A DNA stretch of 64,000 bases. Origin: Endomychus coccineus (lineage: Eukaryota > Arthropoda > Insecta > Coleoptera > Endomychidae). Below, piece after piece: positions 11,060 to 22,379 of the stretch. The DNA lies in contig OY294069.1 in NCBI GenBank assembly GCA_958510875.1, positions 4,960,001 to 5,024,000 on the forward strand. Reading direction: 5' to 3'. The translations under genes were made by a program, and so were the position numbers. Position 1 is the stretch's first letter, and the number at the start of each line of letters is the position of its first letter. The notes beneath the pieces are model-generated. The model made no database searches and had not been told where the DNA came from. It saw only the letters and a program-made list of their open reading frames with translations.

Positions 11060-12030
11060 TCAAATATCTTTGTCAGTAAAATATCCAATCAGTGAGTAGT
11101 AAGCTCGTTTCATGAGTAGAGATTTTGAATTGTTCTTGAGATGATTTAATTGTAATTTTTTCAATGACTGGGGAACTTTGTTGTAAGTTTCTATTATGCT
11201 ATATTGTATATTTTTCTGGAGATATGTATAATTAAGTTTATTGCAGATGTAGTTATTTTTAGTCCTTGTATTATGATTATGATTGTTGGCCTGTTCGGGA
11301 AATAGATGCTGGTTTTGATGAGTGAAGATAACTGCTTCATAAATGTAAGTATGAATATTTCTTTGCAACTTGTTCTTTGCAACAAGTTGAATATGCCTCT
11401 AAGACATCTTCTGTTTGCGGAACTCGCTCTACATCACTAGAATCACCCCTAAAAATTATCCCATATCTCAATGTTGACTGCACAAACGCATGATAAGCAG
11501 TTAACGCTGCCTCAGTTTTCACTAAGATTGAAATATTTTTTAGGTCAAAGCAATATCTTGATAACGTTCTCACTACTTCATTCACTTCTTCATACCAATC
11601 TAATCGTGAATCAATAATTATACCTAAGAAAGTGGTATGGATCACACACGCCAAATCAGTAACGGTATCAGCCAAAGTGCTCTTAATGGTCGATGTATAT
11701 CCAAATTTGAGAACCTGAGTTCCATCTTTATTCATTCTTAAGTAATTTTGTGGAACCAGTCTTCAGCAGTATCAATAATTTGGAATATTTTCCTTTCTAG
11801 AATATTACTCTCTGTTGATACCGTTATTGAGTTGTCATCAGCAAACTGTTGTAGGTATTCTTCCAGTGATGCAAGTAGGTCATTTGTTTCAGTATGAAGA
11901 GAAGTGGACCCAATATGTTACCTTGAGGCACACCCTGGTGAGTTCTCTGAATCTCTGACTTCATCTGCTCACCATTCGCCGTCTTAGAGATGACATATTG
12001 AAACGAGTCACAAAATATCATTTTCCGATG
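11060..12030 (-). pseudogene. LINE RT fragment, minus strand
   Basis: From 12021 on the minus strand: THQGVPQGNILGPLLF (motif B), then QFADDNSITV (motif C, FADD, about 11830), thumb-like FLGIIIDSRLDW, STLRYGIIFRGDS, and C-terminal NHNHNTRTKNNY and FYNKVPQSLK-like blocks ending at 11060. Three frames are involved and stops interrupt it. The 5' part of the RT (motif A) is gone. No microsatellite tail is visible downstream. Confidence 0.8.
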
Positions 12031-12234
12031 ATGGGAAACGTAATTTTGATAACTTTAAATTCATAATTTACATTTTTAAATACACTATAAACCCACAAAT
12101 TAAAAAATCACTTGAGCAATATAAATGTCTGATCAACAGAGATATTAAAAATGAAAAAATTAATTATTACCACAAATGTAATCGACATCCCTTCACCAGC
12201 TTCAAGCTTCTTCTGCTCATAGAAAAAAAAGCAT

Positions 12235-12610
12235 ACAAGTGGGCACTGCGCCAAATCGATAGTCACTGCCTATCCAGTAGCTCTCTGAAGGGCTGAAGGG
12301 TGCTTAAGGAACCCCGTTTGGTCAATTCATCGGCCTCCCTATACTTCAAACGAGCCTAGAAATCATTCTATGGCGCGACATGTGCCCAGGGCCACTCGAC
12401 TGTCAGTGCAGATATATAGCCTCCTACCCCAGTACTTTGATCTCAGGTTTTCCAAGGCGCACGTCCTGATTGCAGAGACCTCGGCCTGGACAACGGTTAC
12501 ATGAGCACCCAGGGAAACTGAAAGCTCCCTCCTGGTTTTCAATCAAGGACCCTTACGTGTATCACACGACTTCCCTTAGCGGAAGTGGCCCGGAGTCCTT
12601 GTCCTTGTTT
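12235..12610 (-). pseudogene. LINE RNase H domain fragment
   Basis: The minus strand reads SVSLGAHVTVVQAEVSAI, then YICTDSRVAL: the second and third segments of a ribonuclease H fold with the catalytic E of QAE and D of TDS. Then YREADELTKRGS follows, as in RNase H-bearing non-LTR ORF2 proteins. Stops interrupt it and both RT and cysteine motif are missing. Confidence 0.7.
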
Positions 12611-13430
12611 CGATTTCAGCAATCCATAAATCTGTTTTATATTAAATGCTTCAACCAGTAACAGGATGTTTGAATGAAAAAACAAGCTGAAAAGCGAACT
12701 GTTCCAAAGTATGAAAATGCGTCTTTCTGAACTTAGTGGATTTTATCCTGGGGGCTTGTAACGTCTGCGAAATGTAGAAAAAGAAAACTGCGATACACCA
12801 TATTTTATATTCTTGGCGTCACCTCTGGGATGCACACAGTGAAATAATAGTGTCATATTTTAGTTTGAGAATACATGGAGGAATATTGTCTAATATTTCA
12901 AGTGCATTCACTAGTTAATATGCTTTGAAGAGAACAGCGTATCATCCCCTTGTGGCGTCATATCCATGGAACTTACTGAAAATAACGAGTCTTGAATGCT
13001 ATGGAAGTAATATCAAATTATTCCTAACACGTGAATGTTATTAGAAAGTTTCATAATGCCATCAGAGACTCTTTCATTATGGAATATTTCGATTATAATA
13101 TTTAGAAAACTTCAGTTTTATAAGCATTGAAGGCAAACTACTGGGAAATAATCATTAAAACTGAAATTAATTTGATTTGATTCCTTTGATGTTTGTTGCA
13201 TATATTTCAAAGCTAATTTAGTAGCTATACATGCATGCATCATAATAATTATAATTTCAACATATATTAATAATGAGAATACATCGAACATTGCATGCCC
13301 ATTACAATGTGACATTCCATTTTCATCAACATTTATTTGTTGAACATAAAACATTTATTACACCATTTAATTGCGATTACTTCGAATTTTAACAGTTGGG
13401 ATATTTAGCAAATTAATTGTATTTTTTTGT
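12611..13430. other. Unassigned AT-rich DNA
   Basis: Nothing recognised; no frames with family signatures. Confidence 0.5.
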
Positions 13431-13439
13431 TGTTGAGTA

Positions 13440-13740
13440 TATCAAATTGGTTGAGTCTACAGATAAAAAAAGGAATTTTACTTTGTTAAATGTGACTTTA
13501 TTTAGATGAAAGTTGATTGCAATTCCGAACTTTACAGTTCATTATCGAAAAACACAATGAGAATACGAAATTCACAATGAAGTGAAGGAAAACGGTGTTG
13601 GGTTTCTATGAAGTGTTCAGAAAAATTTGAATAACTTTTATTTAATTGAAATGACTTGAAATGCTCTTTATATCTAACTTCAAACAAATGTTTGACAAAT
13701 GGATATGGCTTTACATTCCTCACAAGTTAACTCCTGGCTT
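13440..13740 (-). pseudogene. GIY-YIG endonuclease fragment, PLE type
   Basis: The minus strand reads LTCEECKAISICQTF, the place of the usual C-x-x-C-x-x-x-Y-I-G-Q-T motif, and then RYKEHFKSFQLNKS and NFSEHFIETQHRF, matching the conserved R-x-x-E-H and H of GIY-YIG domains at the end of Penelope-like elements. The YIG itself has mutated. The downstream noncoding part (13440-13560) matches 48290-48400, so both belong to one repeat family. Confidence 0.6.
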
Positions 13741-14219
13741 CCGAAATTTATTAGATTTAATTTTTACATTGAAAATATGTTTGAAAATTTTTGGCTTAGT
13801 CTGAAAGCTACCTTTAACTTTTGGCCCAAAGTAGGTCTCGATAACATATTTTTATCAGTTTTTTATTGTACGTTGGGATAAATTTGATGAACAGATAATT
13901 TTGAAGATTTTTTCTTGATTAAATTATTTATTAGTCGTTATGTATCGCAATGTTTCTTATAGTGTCTAACTCAGTCAAAGGCCCTGGTTTTTCGAATGCT
14001 ATTTTATTTGTAAATGAGTGTGTTGAATCTGCAGGTATTGTTCTCTTCTTTTTTTTTTGTGTAGAGGAGAAGAAATCTTGCATAAGTGCCTCTGGGGACC
14101 ATGCCTCCGGGTATGCCGGATTCTTACCAACCAAAACCCCTACGACGTAAGGTTGGTGCTCCTTCCTTCATAGGGAGCCCCACTGCACTGCTGTGATTAG
14201 TGTCTTTTTTGGCCTAACA

Positions 14220-15310
14220 TATTACCTCATGAGTCCGGAGTATTCTAAGAAATTCAGTAGCCTGATGTAGGGGATACATCTGATTTCCTCGGGTGCAGTT
14301 TTATCGTCTCCAAGGTATGTCCGATGACCAACCGGGTATGCCGTGCACTGACACAGCAAATGCATGAGTGTCTCTTCTTCCACGCCACAATCCCTGCATG
14401 TAGGCTGATCTACCAGACCCATCGCTTAGAGATGTTTGTTGCATGGGGCGTGTCTGGTCAGGAATGCAATAAGATTCCTCATTTCTTGCCTGCTGAACGT
14501 CAGTAGATTTCCCACTCATTGCTGCTGGAGGTCTCCTATTATTCACTTGGTGTGCGACATACGGGGCAGTTGCCTCTAATAGGCACGGTGCTCTGCCTCG
14601 AACCATTTCTGCCAAGTAGCGTCTGGTTTTCTCAGAATCCCATACAAGCGTAACTCTATTGGGGTTCTTTGCACAATTGAGTACACATTGTGAGGGGATT
14701 GTGTTGACTCCAGTGTTTCAAGCACTGCTGTGTTGCTCGCTATGATTGTGATTTGTCTATTATCGTAGGTTCTTTCCCTCATTATTCGAGCACATATTGT
14801 AATTGCTAATATTTTTGCTTAGAATTCTGTCGCAAGTATCCCTAGGTTCAAAAAAATTATTTCTCCTTGGTTCTTTCCCTCGACTGTTCCAGCACCTGTA
14901 CTTATTTCAGTCTTAGTGCCTTCGTTGAACAGGGAATCCCCTGGTGTCATACAATGATTGCCCCCAATATTCTCCCGCCCATTCAAGGTTTGAATCGTGA
15001 ACGGTGTGGAAGTGCTGTGAACCTTGATCCTGTTGGATCTCATCCCTAATGACCCTGGTGTTCTAAGCAATCCAAGAATGTTTCGGCCTTTTCGGTTGGT
15101 CTTTCCTTGTCCAATAAGATCAAAGCGATACGCTCCTCTTATGGCTTCTGCCTGAAGGGCGAGGTGCAGTGGCTCCAAACCCAAGAGCCTTTTCATCGCA
15201 GGAGATACCATTTTCGGAGGATACCACCATATGGAGTGATCTATCTGAGAGAAAACTCGATAGTAGGCTCAAAAGTTGAGGCAGTAAACCATATGATGGT
15301 TAACGTTTGA
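14220..15310 (-). pseudogene. LINE fragment, RNase H plus cysteine motif
   Basis: Minus strand order: an RT-like scrap (15190-15310), then LLGLEPLHLALQAEAIRGAY (about 15180), a degraded RNase H start (SLFNEGTKTEISTGAG, where TDGSK is normal) near 14930, RNRQ-like and SNTAVLETLES (about 14720), and C-terminal CRDCGVEEETLMHLLCQC (about 14380) with a stop at 14222. Loss of the TDG aspartate and several stops show it is dead. Same broad family as 1425-2200 and 22380-23530. Confidence 0.75.
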
Positions 15311-15349
15311 CATCGGTACGTGGAGAAGTCTATGTATGAAACTATGGTT

Positions 15350-15830
15350 TCTCAATGAAAGGATAACGACAATTTCGATGAAGAATTGAATATCATTAAG
15401 CAAATTGCGGTAAATAATGGATACTCTTCTAATACATCAGATCATATCTAAAAAACGATACAAATTAGCTATCAATGCAGTGTTTTCTAAAATAAAGCAA
15501 AACTATTCTTATGTGGGTATCAAATATATGAGGCCAAGTTTATCTAAAATAATAAGGATAAATCATGCGATAAAAACAAATATGCGGTTCACAAGTTAAC
15601 AGGGTCTTGTCCTATGATATACATTAGTAAGACAGAGAGAACCTTCAAAAAACGGATTAAAGAACATAGGCGGAATATTTAATTATAGAAAACTATAACT
15701 TCAATGATAATTTCAAGATTTTACACATTCAGAATAAAAGTAATGAATCAAATTTGCTGAAATCCCTAGGAGCTATTAAATATAAAAAGTACGATATCCT
15801 ATTGAACGATCAATAAATACTTAGATTTTC
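15350..15830 (+). pseudogene. GIY-YIG endonuclease fragment, PLE type
   Basis: Plus-strand frames contain KLTGSCPMIYISKTERTFKK, corresponding to the Cys-Y-I-G-x-T core with G changed to S, and RIKEHRRNI (R-x-x-E-H). Downstream comes LLKSLGAIKYKKYDILLNDQ, the usual tail of this group. Sequence from about 15700 matches the minus strand at 59215-59410, so both are relics of one family. Frame breaks are present. Confidence 0.6.
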
Positions 15831-16080
15831 CCTTTGCTACCAGTTTATCGCACAATTCCTCAATCGGTTGAGCCCAATTAGGTAAAATTCCAATAAACAT
15901 CTATCCTGAGATTATAATTAGAGTTATATAAAAGGTAGCTCTTTTGTAACATATCTTCGAAGAAACTATTGTGTTATCGAAACCAGTTACATTCATTCAT
16001 TAAACTAGTGAAAATCGAACTATTAATAGCTTATAAATTCTCGGGAAATAGGTCACATTAACACTTTGTTTTAAATATTC

Positions 16081-16122
16081 GTCTTTACGTACGTTTCGGT
16101 CTCACGACCATCATCAGAAGAC
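16081..16122 (-). ncRNA. Hammerhead-like ribozyme motif, PLE-1 left arm
   Basis: On the minus strand: stem I gtctt, core CTGATGA, an extra T, stem II ggtc-gtga-gacc with a GNRA tetraloop, GAAA, self-complementary stem III region cgtacg, cleavage-site TA, and stem I partner aagac. Intact core. Known biology: hammerheads occur in PLE terminal repeats with very short stem III. The unpaired T before stem II departs from the textbook core, so activity is inferred. Confidence 0.6.
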
Positions 16123-16653
16123 TCACTATGTCTAAAAAGGGGTTTACTAAAACTAATTATAGCACAAGCGTCCAAATCGCACAATTTAACTTCAATCAAA
16201 AGAGCCCACGCCGTCGAAACGAACAGAACTACGAATTATCGAAATTGTACCGTCAGTATTAACGTATAAAAAAATTTTTTGTAGTAAGAATCCGCTATTC
16301 AGTAATATTATTAAAATATATGAGTGCATATTGATTGGTATTCTCACAACAACTGAGAAGAACGAAGTTATTTGTCAAGTATCTACTTTCGAAACCAGAT
16401 GTGTAGGATTTATGAGTAGGTACTTAAGAAAGGTTTCAGACCTGTACTGGAAAATTACTATTACGAAATCTTCCTAAAAACATTTTCAACAATAATAAAG
16501 ACGTATGTAAGAATTTGCAAGAGATTATTTAATCAAATTAGTATAAATATGACTTAGATTTTGTGTGTCTACCCTATGATTTACAGATTTGGGGTCCCGT
16601 TTTATGTGAATCATCTCCAGGATAGATCTTTTATAATAATTGGTTTCCTTAGT

Positions 16654-16877
16654 TCAGATATTAACATTTTTGTAATCAAATTGATGGTTATAATCAAAGC
16701 AATGCTTAGCAAGGGCGGTGGAATTTTCTAAGCTGTTATTTCTTGTGCTATATTTATGGCCGTACATTCTTTTTTGTGAATATTGCTTAGAGATTCCAGT
16801 ATAGGTTCCATCACAATCTAAACAATTCAATTTATACACTGTGTGGGTTTGTTTATCTTTGGGTATTGAAGGTTTTA
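16654..16877 (-). pseudogene. PLE-1 inverted arm: partial GIY-YIG domain
   Basis: Minus-strand frame with KQTHTVYKLNCLDCDG, TYTGISKQYSQKRMYGHKYS (GIY-YIG core as TYTGIS, R-x-x-G-H-K) and AKHCFDYNHQFDYKN. The frame is interrupted downstream. It is a 5'-truncated copy of the segment found on the plus strand at 17440-17700 and begins at the inversion junction. Confidence 0.85.
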
Positions 16878-17776
16878 TGTGTGTTCCCAACGATAAAATT
16901 CAATATGTAATTGATAAATTTAACAATTTCCACTGTAAACTTCAATTCACTTGTGAAATAGAATTAAACAATAACATAAATTTCCTAGATATGAACATTA
17001 GGCATGATGCAGATGGAAAAATAAAAACCTCTTGGTTTACTAAAGAAGTATGGTCTCAACGTTATCTTCACTTCAATTCCGTTGCACCAACTTGCTATAA
17101 AAAAAGTGTCATAAACAGCCTTACAGATCGCGCGATAAAATTGTCCCACGCAGATGACCGCCCCAAAAATTTAAAAATTGTTCGTAATACACTAGAATTG
17201 AATGGCTACCCAAAAACTTTTTTCAATCCTATCATTAAAGAAAGAATAAACAAAATCTATAATGGTTCGTCGTATAAAAATAACATAAAAGGTAATACAG
17301 ACAATTTTATAACTCTACCTTACATTCCGGAGACCTCAGAGAAAATCAAAAAATGTTTGAAAAAGTATGATATAAATGTTGCGCATAAACCTACTAACTG
17401 TGGTGGGAAATATTTCTCAAATCTAAAACCTTTAATACCCAAAGATGAACAAACCCACACAGAGTATAAATTGAATTGTTTAGATTGTGATGGAACCTAT
17501 ACTGGAATCTCTAAGCAATATTTACAAAGAAGAATGTACGGCCATAAATATAGCACAAGAAATAACAACTTAGAAAATTCCACCGCCCTTGCTAAGCATT
17601 GCTTTGATTATAACCATCAATTTGATTACAAAAATGTTAATATCTTAACTAAGGAAACCAATTATTATAAAAGATCTATCCTGGAGATGATTCACATAAA
17701 ACGGGACCCCAAATCTGTGAATCATAGGGTAGACACACAAAATCTAAGTCATATTTATACTAATTTGATTAAATAA
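16874..17776 (+). pseudogene. PLE-1 RT C-terminus and GIY-YIG endonuclease
   Basis: Open to a stop at 17776. It starts just after the catalytic RT motif (MCVPNDKIQYVIDKFNN; the upstream YVDD is absent), passes NFLDMNI and RAIKLSHADDRP, and ends with the GIY-YIG domain: YKLNCLDCDGTYTGISKQYL (about 17465-17525), YGHK and AKHCFDYNH. PLEs use this RT plus endonuclease for target-primed insertion. It cannot be active because palm motifs are missing. The first in-frame Met, at 16841, lies in the inverted arm and is not a real start. Confidence 0.9.
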
Positions 17777-18177
17777 TCTCTTGCAAATTCTTACATACGT
17801 CTTTATAATTGTTGAAAATGTTTTTAGAAAGATTTCGTAATAGTAATTTTCCAGTACAGGTCTGAAACCGTTCTTAAGTACCTACTCATAAATCCTACAC
17901 ATCTGGTTTCGAAAGTAGATACTTGACAAATAACTTCGTTCTTCTCAGTTGTTGTGAGAATACCAATCAATATGCACTCATTTACTTTAATAATATTACT
18001 GAATAGCGGATTCGTACTACAAAAAATTTTTTATACTTTAATACTAACGATACAATTTCGATTATCCGTAGTTCTGTTCGTTTCGACGGCGTGGGCTCTT
18101 TTGATTGAAGTTAAATTGTGCGATTTGGACGCTTGTGCTATAATTAGTTTTAGTAAATCCCTTTTTAGACATAGTGA

Positions 18178-18219
18178 GTCTTCTGATGATGGTCGTGAGA
18201 CCGAAACGTACGTAAAGAC
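18178..18219 (+). ncRNA. Hammerhead-like ribozyme motif, PLE-1 right arm
   Basis: Same 42-nt motif as 16081-16122, on the plus strand, with an intact CTGATGA, stem II with GTGA loop and GAAACGTACGTA. It lies about 80 nt before the element's 3' end. Confidence 0.6.
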
Positions 18220-18313
18220 GAATATTTAAAACAAAGTGTTAATGTGACCTATTTCCCGAGAATTTGTATGTATAATTCATACTGGGTCAAGAATCTTATT
18301 ACTATTAATAGCT

Positions 18314-19539
18314 ATTTTATTTGAGTTTAGAATGGATTTTCATCACGTAATTGCTGATTCCATTTAATTTTTGAATTATCATTAGTCGAACTTTAAATGC
18401 ATTGTGTCCGTGTTATCAATATATAATTCTAGGTTATCACTATCGAAAATCGCAGGTATTTACCATGATTCAGGGTATTAGAAGGATTAGAGGTTGAGTT
18501 AAGCTAGGGACGCAGTTGGCTTGAAAATCAATTTGAATCAGGAACCGCAGACGGGCCACAATGTGTATACCCAAGCTAAAACTGGATAAATGTATTTGCA
18601 GCGTTTCGTTCCTTCGAAGAGCGTAACGTTTAATTTGACGCGATAATCTGAACCATACGTAATTTCCTTCTAGTGGGACCTCCCGGCGTGTACGCCAAAA
18701 GTCCAACCCAATCTATTTGCCTGCGACGACGAAACTAACCGCGGGCAAATTGAATATACGGTTTGCTTAGAGTAAACGTCGTATGGAAAAATATTTACTT
18801 GAGTAGATAGGTTTCCGGGTATCGAATAAGATATACTATATTATTTCCATGGTCTGTCAAAAAGAGGAAACTGAAAGGGATATCCTTATTCAGTTTCAAT
18901 TTCATCATTTTCATGATGCCTGGTTCATGATAAGATAGATAAGATTTATTAATAACTGAGGTATATTCCATCTACACACTTTCAATTAAAGCTTAGTATA
19001 CGCAGAAGCATATTTATATGATGACTATACCTATACAACAGTCTCATAGCGCTCAGCATTTATGACATTGGGTGTGGGTAATCCCAAGCGTATAGACGAG
19101 TATCTTGAACAGGAAAGCAATTTACATCTAGTGAACGTACCGCTCAAATTTCTCTTAGTACAGTTATTGTAAAATATGAGGCTCTTGCACACGCACAGAA
19201 TAGCAAATTAAGTTATAGACCTCCAGAGGAAGAAATAACTGTACACTATTCATTTTATTTCCTGAATATTATTTAATTGATACATTCGCAATATCTTTAT
19301 ATTGTGAATATACAAGAAGCACCGAGGCAATTGAAAAACGTTCTCCATAAGCGTGCTTTGCATGCTAATGTGCCATTTACATTGGTCGTATGGTTTTGAA
19401 ATTTTACAGATAGTCTTGAAGTGAGGGAAGTCACGTGATCAATTGATCACAGCTCTCTGCATTGTCGATCTTGGAAGAAATGTTGTTGTTCTAATGTAGA
19501 CATCTCTGTTCTCGTTTCCGCACTGTCAGCCTGGTATTT
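18314..19539. other. Unassigned DNA with a GC-richer block at 18480-18730
   Basis: No gene recognised. 18480-18730 is noticeably GC-richer than its surroundings and carries a minus-strand frame of 78 codons with no family signature. Confidence 0.4.
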
Positions 19540-19634
19540 ATTTATTCATTCATAATAAGATTCTTGACCCAGTATGAATTATATATAAAATATCTCGGGA
19601 AATTGGTCACATTAACACTTTGTTTCAAATATTC

Positions 19635-19676
19635 GTCTTTACGTACGTTTCGGTCTCACGACCATCATCAGAAGAC
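19635..19676 (-). ncRNA. Hammerhead-like ribozyme motif, PLE-2 left arm
   Basis: Minus-strand copy with all core bases intact and identical to the PLE-1 motif over 42 nt. Confidence 0.6.
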
Positions 19677-19925
19677 TCACTATGTCTAAAAAGGGGATTA
19701 TTAAAACTAATTATAGCACAAGCGTCCAAATCGCACAATTTAACTTCAATCAAAAGATAAACATTTTTTTTGTAGTAAGAATCCGCTATTCAGTAATATT
19801 ATTAAAATATATGAGTGCATATTGGTATTCTCACAACAACTGAGAAGAACGAAGTTATTTGTTGAGTATCTACTTTCGAAACCAGATGTGTAGGATTTAT
19901 GAGTAGGTACTTAAGAAAGGTTTTA

Positions 19926-20915
19926 GACCTCGTTATGGAGTGCCTAGAGGAATCTGTTATGAGTTCATTAGATTTTCGGCCTGTATTCTTTAAACGGTAT
20001 GTAGATGATTGCCTTATGTGTGTTCCCAACGATAAAATTCAATACGTAATTGATAAATTTAACAATTTCCACTGTAAACTTCAATTCGCTTGTGAAATAG
20101 AATTAAACAATAACATACATTTCCTAGATATGAACATTAGGCATGATGCAGATGGGAAAATAAAAACCTCTTGGTCTACTAAAGAAGTATGGTCTCAACG
20201 TTATCTTCACTTCAATTCCGATGCACCAGCTTGTTATAAAAAAAGTGTCATAAACAGCCTTACAGATCGCGCGATAAAATTGTCCCACGCAGACGACCGC
20301 CCCAAAAATGTAAAAATTGTTCGTAATACACTAGAATTGAATGGCTACCCAAAAACTTTTTTCAATCCTATCATTAAAGAAAGAATAAACAAAATCTATA
20401 ATGGTTCGTCGTATAAAAATAACATAAAAGGTGATACAGACAATTTTATAACTCTACCTTACATTCCGGAGACCTCAGAGAAAATCAAAAAAATTTTGAA
20501 AAAGTATGATATAAATGTTGCGCATAAACCTACTAACTGTGTTGGGAAATATTTCTCAAATCTAAAACCTTTAATACACAAAGATAAACAAACCCACACA
20601 GTGTATAAATTGAATTGTTGAGATTGTGATGGAACCTATACTGGAATCTCTAAACAATATTTACAAAAAAGAATGTACGGCCATAAATATAGCATAAGAA
20701 ATAACAACTTAGAAAATTCCACCGCCCTTGCTAAGCACTGCTTTGATTATAACCATCAATTTGATTACAAAAATGTTAATATCTGAACTAAGAAAACCAA
20801 TTATTATAAAAGATGTATCCTGGAGATGATTCACATAAAACGGGACCCCAAATCTGTAAATCATAGGGTAGACACACAAAATCTAAGTCATATTCATACT
20901 AATTTGATTAAATAA
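19926..20915 (+). pseudogene. PLE-2 RT palm/thumb and GIY-YIG endonuclease
   Basis: The frame includes VMECLEESVMSSLDF, the catalytic FKRYVDDCL (YVDD, about 20000), then MCVPNDK and LDMNIRHDADGK, and GIY-YIG from about 20600. It is open from the junction to a TGA at 20619-20621 inside the conserved YKLNC(W/L)DC block; a second in-frame TGA follows at about 20784 in NVNI. The frame would otherwise end at 20915. RT motif A and B region is absent because the copy starts at the junction. Confidence 0.9.
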
Positions 20916-21313
20916 TCTCTTGCAAATTCTTACATACGTCTTTATAATTGTTGAAAATGTTTTTAGGAAGAATGCGTAATAGTAATTTTCCAGTACAGGT
21001 CTGAAACCTTTCTTAAGTATCTACTCATAAATTCTACACATCTGGTTTCGAAAGTAGATAATCGACAAATAACTTCGTTCTTCTCAGTTGTTGTGAGAAT
21101 ACCAATATGCACTCATATATTTTAATAGTATTACTGAATAGCGGATTCTTACAATAAAAAAAATGTTTATACTTTAAAACTGACGATAAAATTTCGATTA
21201 TTCGTAGTTCTGTTCGTTTCGACGGCGTGAGCTCTTTTGATTGAAGTTAAATTGTGCGATTTGGACGCTTGTGCTATAATTAGTTTTAATAAACCCCTTT
21301 TTAGACATAGTGA

Positions 21314-21355
21314 GTCTTCTGATGATGGTCGTGAGACCGAAACGTACGTAAAGAC
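21314..21355 (+). ncRNA. Hammerhead-like ribozyme motif, PLE-2 right arm
   Basis: Plus-strand copy, intact core, identical to 18178-18219. Confidence 0.6.
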
Positions 21356-21421
21356 GAATATTCAAAACAAAGTGTTAATGTGACCAATTTCCCGAGAATT
21401 TTTATATATTTATTCATTCAT

Positions 21422-22375
21422 TCATTTAATTACACTAGCTCAACGGCAGAAATTCCTTGGAGAACTTAGGAGTACATATTGTATAATTACACAGTAAGGG
21501 TTGTTACAACAAAATATGTTAACAGTCAAACCGATCATCTAGTAGAAGCTACACATTTAGAAAATTGGGGAAAATAATAACGTATTTGTTCTGCAGAGTG
21601 GTAGATAAAATGTTTGTGTGGAACGGGTGGGGGCAGATGTAATATGTAAATTCAGCCTTGATAAAATCACAGGGCAGTCAATCAGGTTATGAATGACCTC
21701 ATACAGGAATAAAATACAATGGATTTCCCTATGTTTATTAAACACTAAGCAACAAAATCTATTTAATAGAACCTGGTGGGAAAATCTTATAGATGAATAA
21801 TCACCATCAGCTTTGAAGGCTAGATATTTCAAGGAACGTCGATTGACGCGCTCTATTTTGTTCATATAAATTTTATAATGGTTCCACACAATTGAAGCTT
21901 ATTCGAGCTTAGAACGAACAAATGAATTGTATGATATTATTATTGACTCACTATTGTGCAATTCCGGATGATAAAGCCCAGCATTCTGTACGCGATAGAA
22001 ACAATTGATTCAATGTGAGACGCAAATGACAATTTCACCTCCAACAAAACTCCCAAGTCTCTGAAACTATAGGAACGAGCAAGGGCTGTGTCAACAAGAT
22101 TGTAATTGTGAATAATAGGTGTAATTTTCTTGGTGAAACTCATCAAAGTGCATTTACTAATACTAGGCTCCAGATGATTGATTACACACCAAGTACTGAG
22201 TGCATCCAAGTCATGCTGCAGCGAGATACAACATGAAGAATGCTTTACTGCCGAGTAAAGTTTCAAATCATCTGCGTGAAGAAGAAAATAACAGACAAAT
22301 AAAGAAGAAATGTCATTGATACATAAATTGAATAGGAGTTGGCTAAGTACTGACCCTTGAGCTACACCTACTGTC
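21422..22375 (-). pseudogene. LINE RT C-terminal fragment with (TGAA)n tail
   Basis: From 22372 on the minus strand: VAQGSVLSQLLFNLCINDIS (motif B), LLHADDLKLYSA (motif C as HADD, about 22265), LSTWCVINHLEPSISKC, FRDLGVLLEVKLSF, a frame break near 21930, then VWNHYKIYMNKIERVNRRSL and a stop at 21557. The tail is a degenerate (TGAA)n reading into the PLE-2 target site at 21408. Truncated at 22375, next to another minus-strand LINE. Confidence 0.8.
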
Positions 22376-22379
22376 TACG

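Larger units (their letters stand above)
16032..18300 (+). mobile_element. PLE-1, head-to-head inverted Penelope-like element
   Basis: A 13-bp direct repeat, actattaatagct, flanks the element at 16019-16031 and 18301-18313. The true 3' end is on the right (gggtcaagaatcttatt). Left of 16877 the element is on the minus strand (terminal repeat plus GIY-YIG); right of it the plus strand gives the end of RT, GIY-YIG and terminal repeat. The two arms are about 830-bp inverted repeats around a 560-bp centre. The junction at 16873-16878 shows 2-4 bp of microhomology. Both arms carry a hammerhead-like motif. Confidence 0.9.
19554..21407 (-). mobile_element. PLE-2, head-to-head inverted Penelope-like element
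   Basis: A 14-bp TSD, atttattcattcat, lies at 19540-19553 and 21408-21421. The true 3' end is on the left, on the minus strand (aataagattcttgacccag is the reverse complement of the PLE-1 end). A short minus arm runs to about 19930, then the plus strand carries RT, GIY-YIG and terminal repeat. The junction shares acct between both arms. The right end stops about 35 nt short of the full terminus, as the left end of PLE-1 does. The right TSD lies in the (TGAA)n tail of a minus-strand LINE. Confidence 0.9.

Noticed and set aside
16841..16878. Met start of the long PLE-1 frame
   Set aside because: It lies in the inverted arm beyond the junction; homologous copies show the frame continuing upstream into RT.
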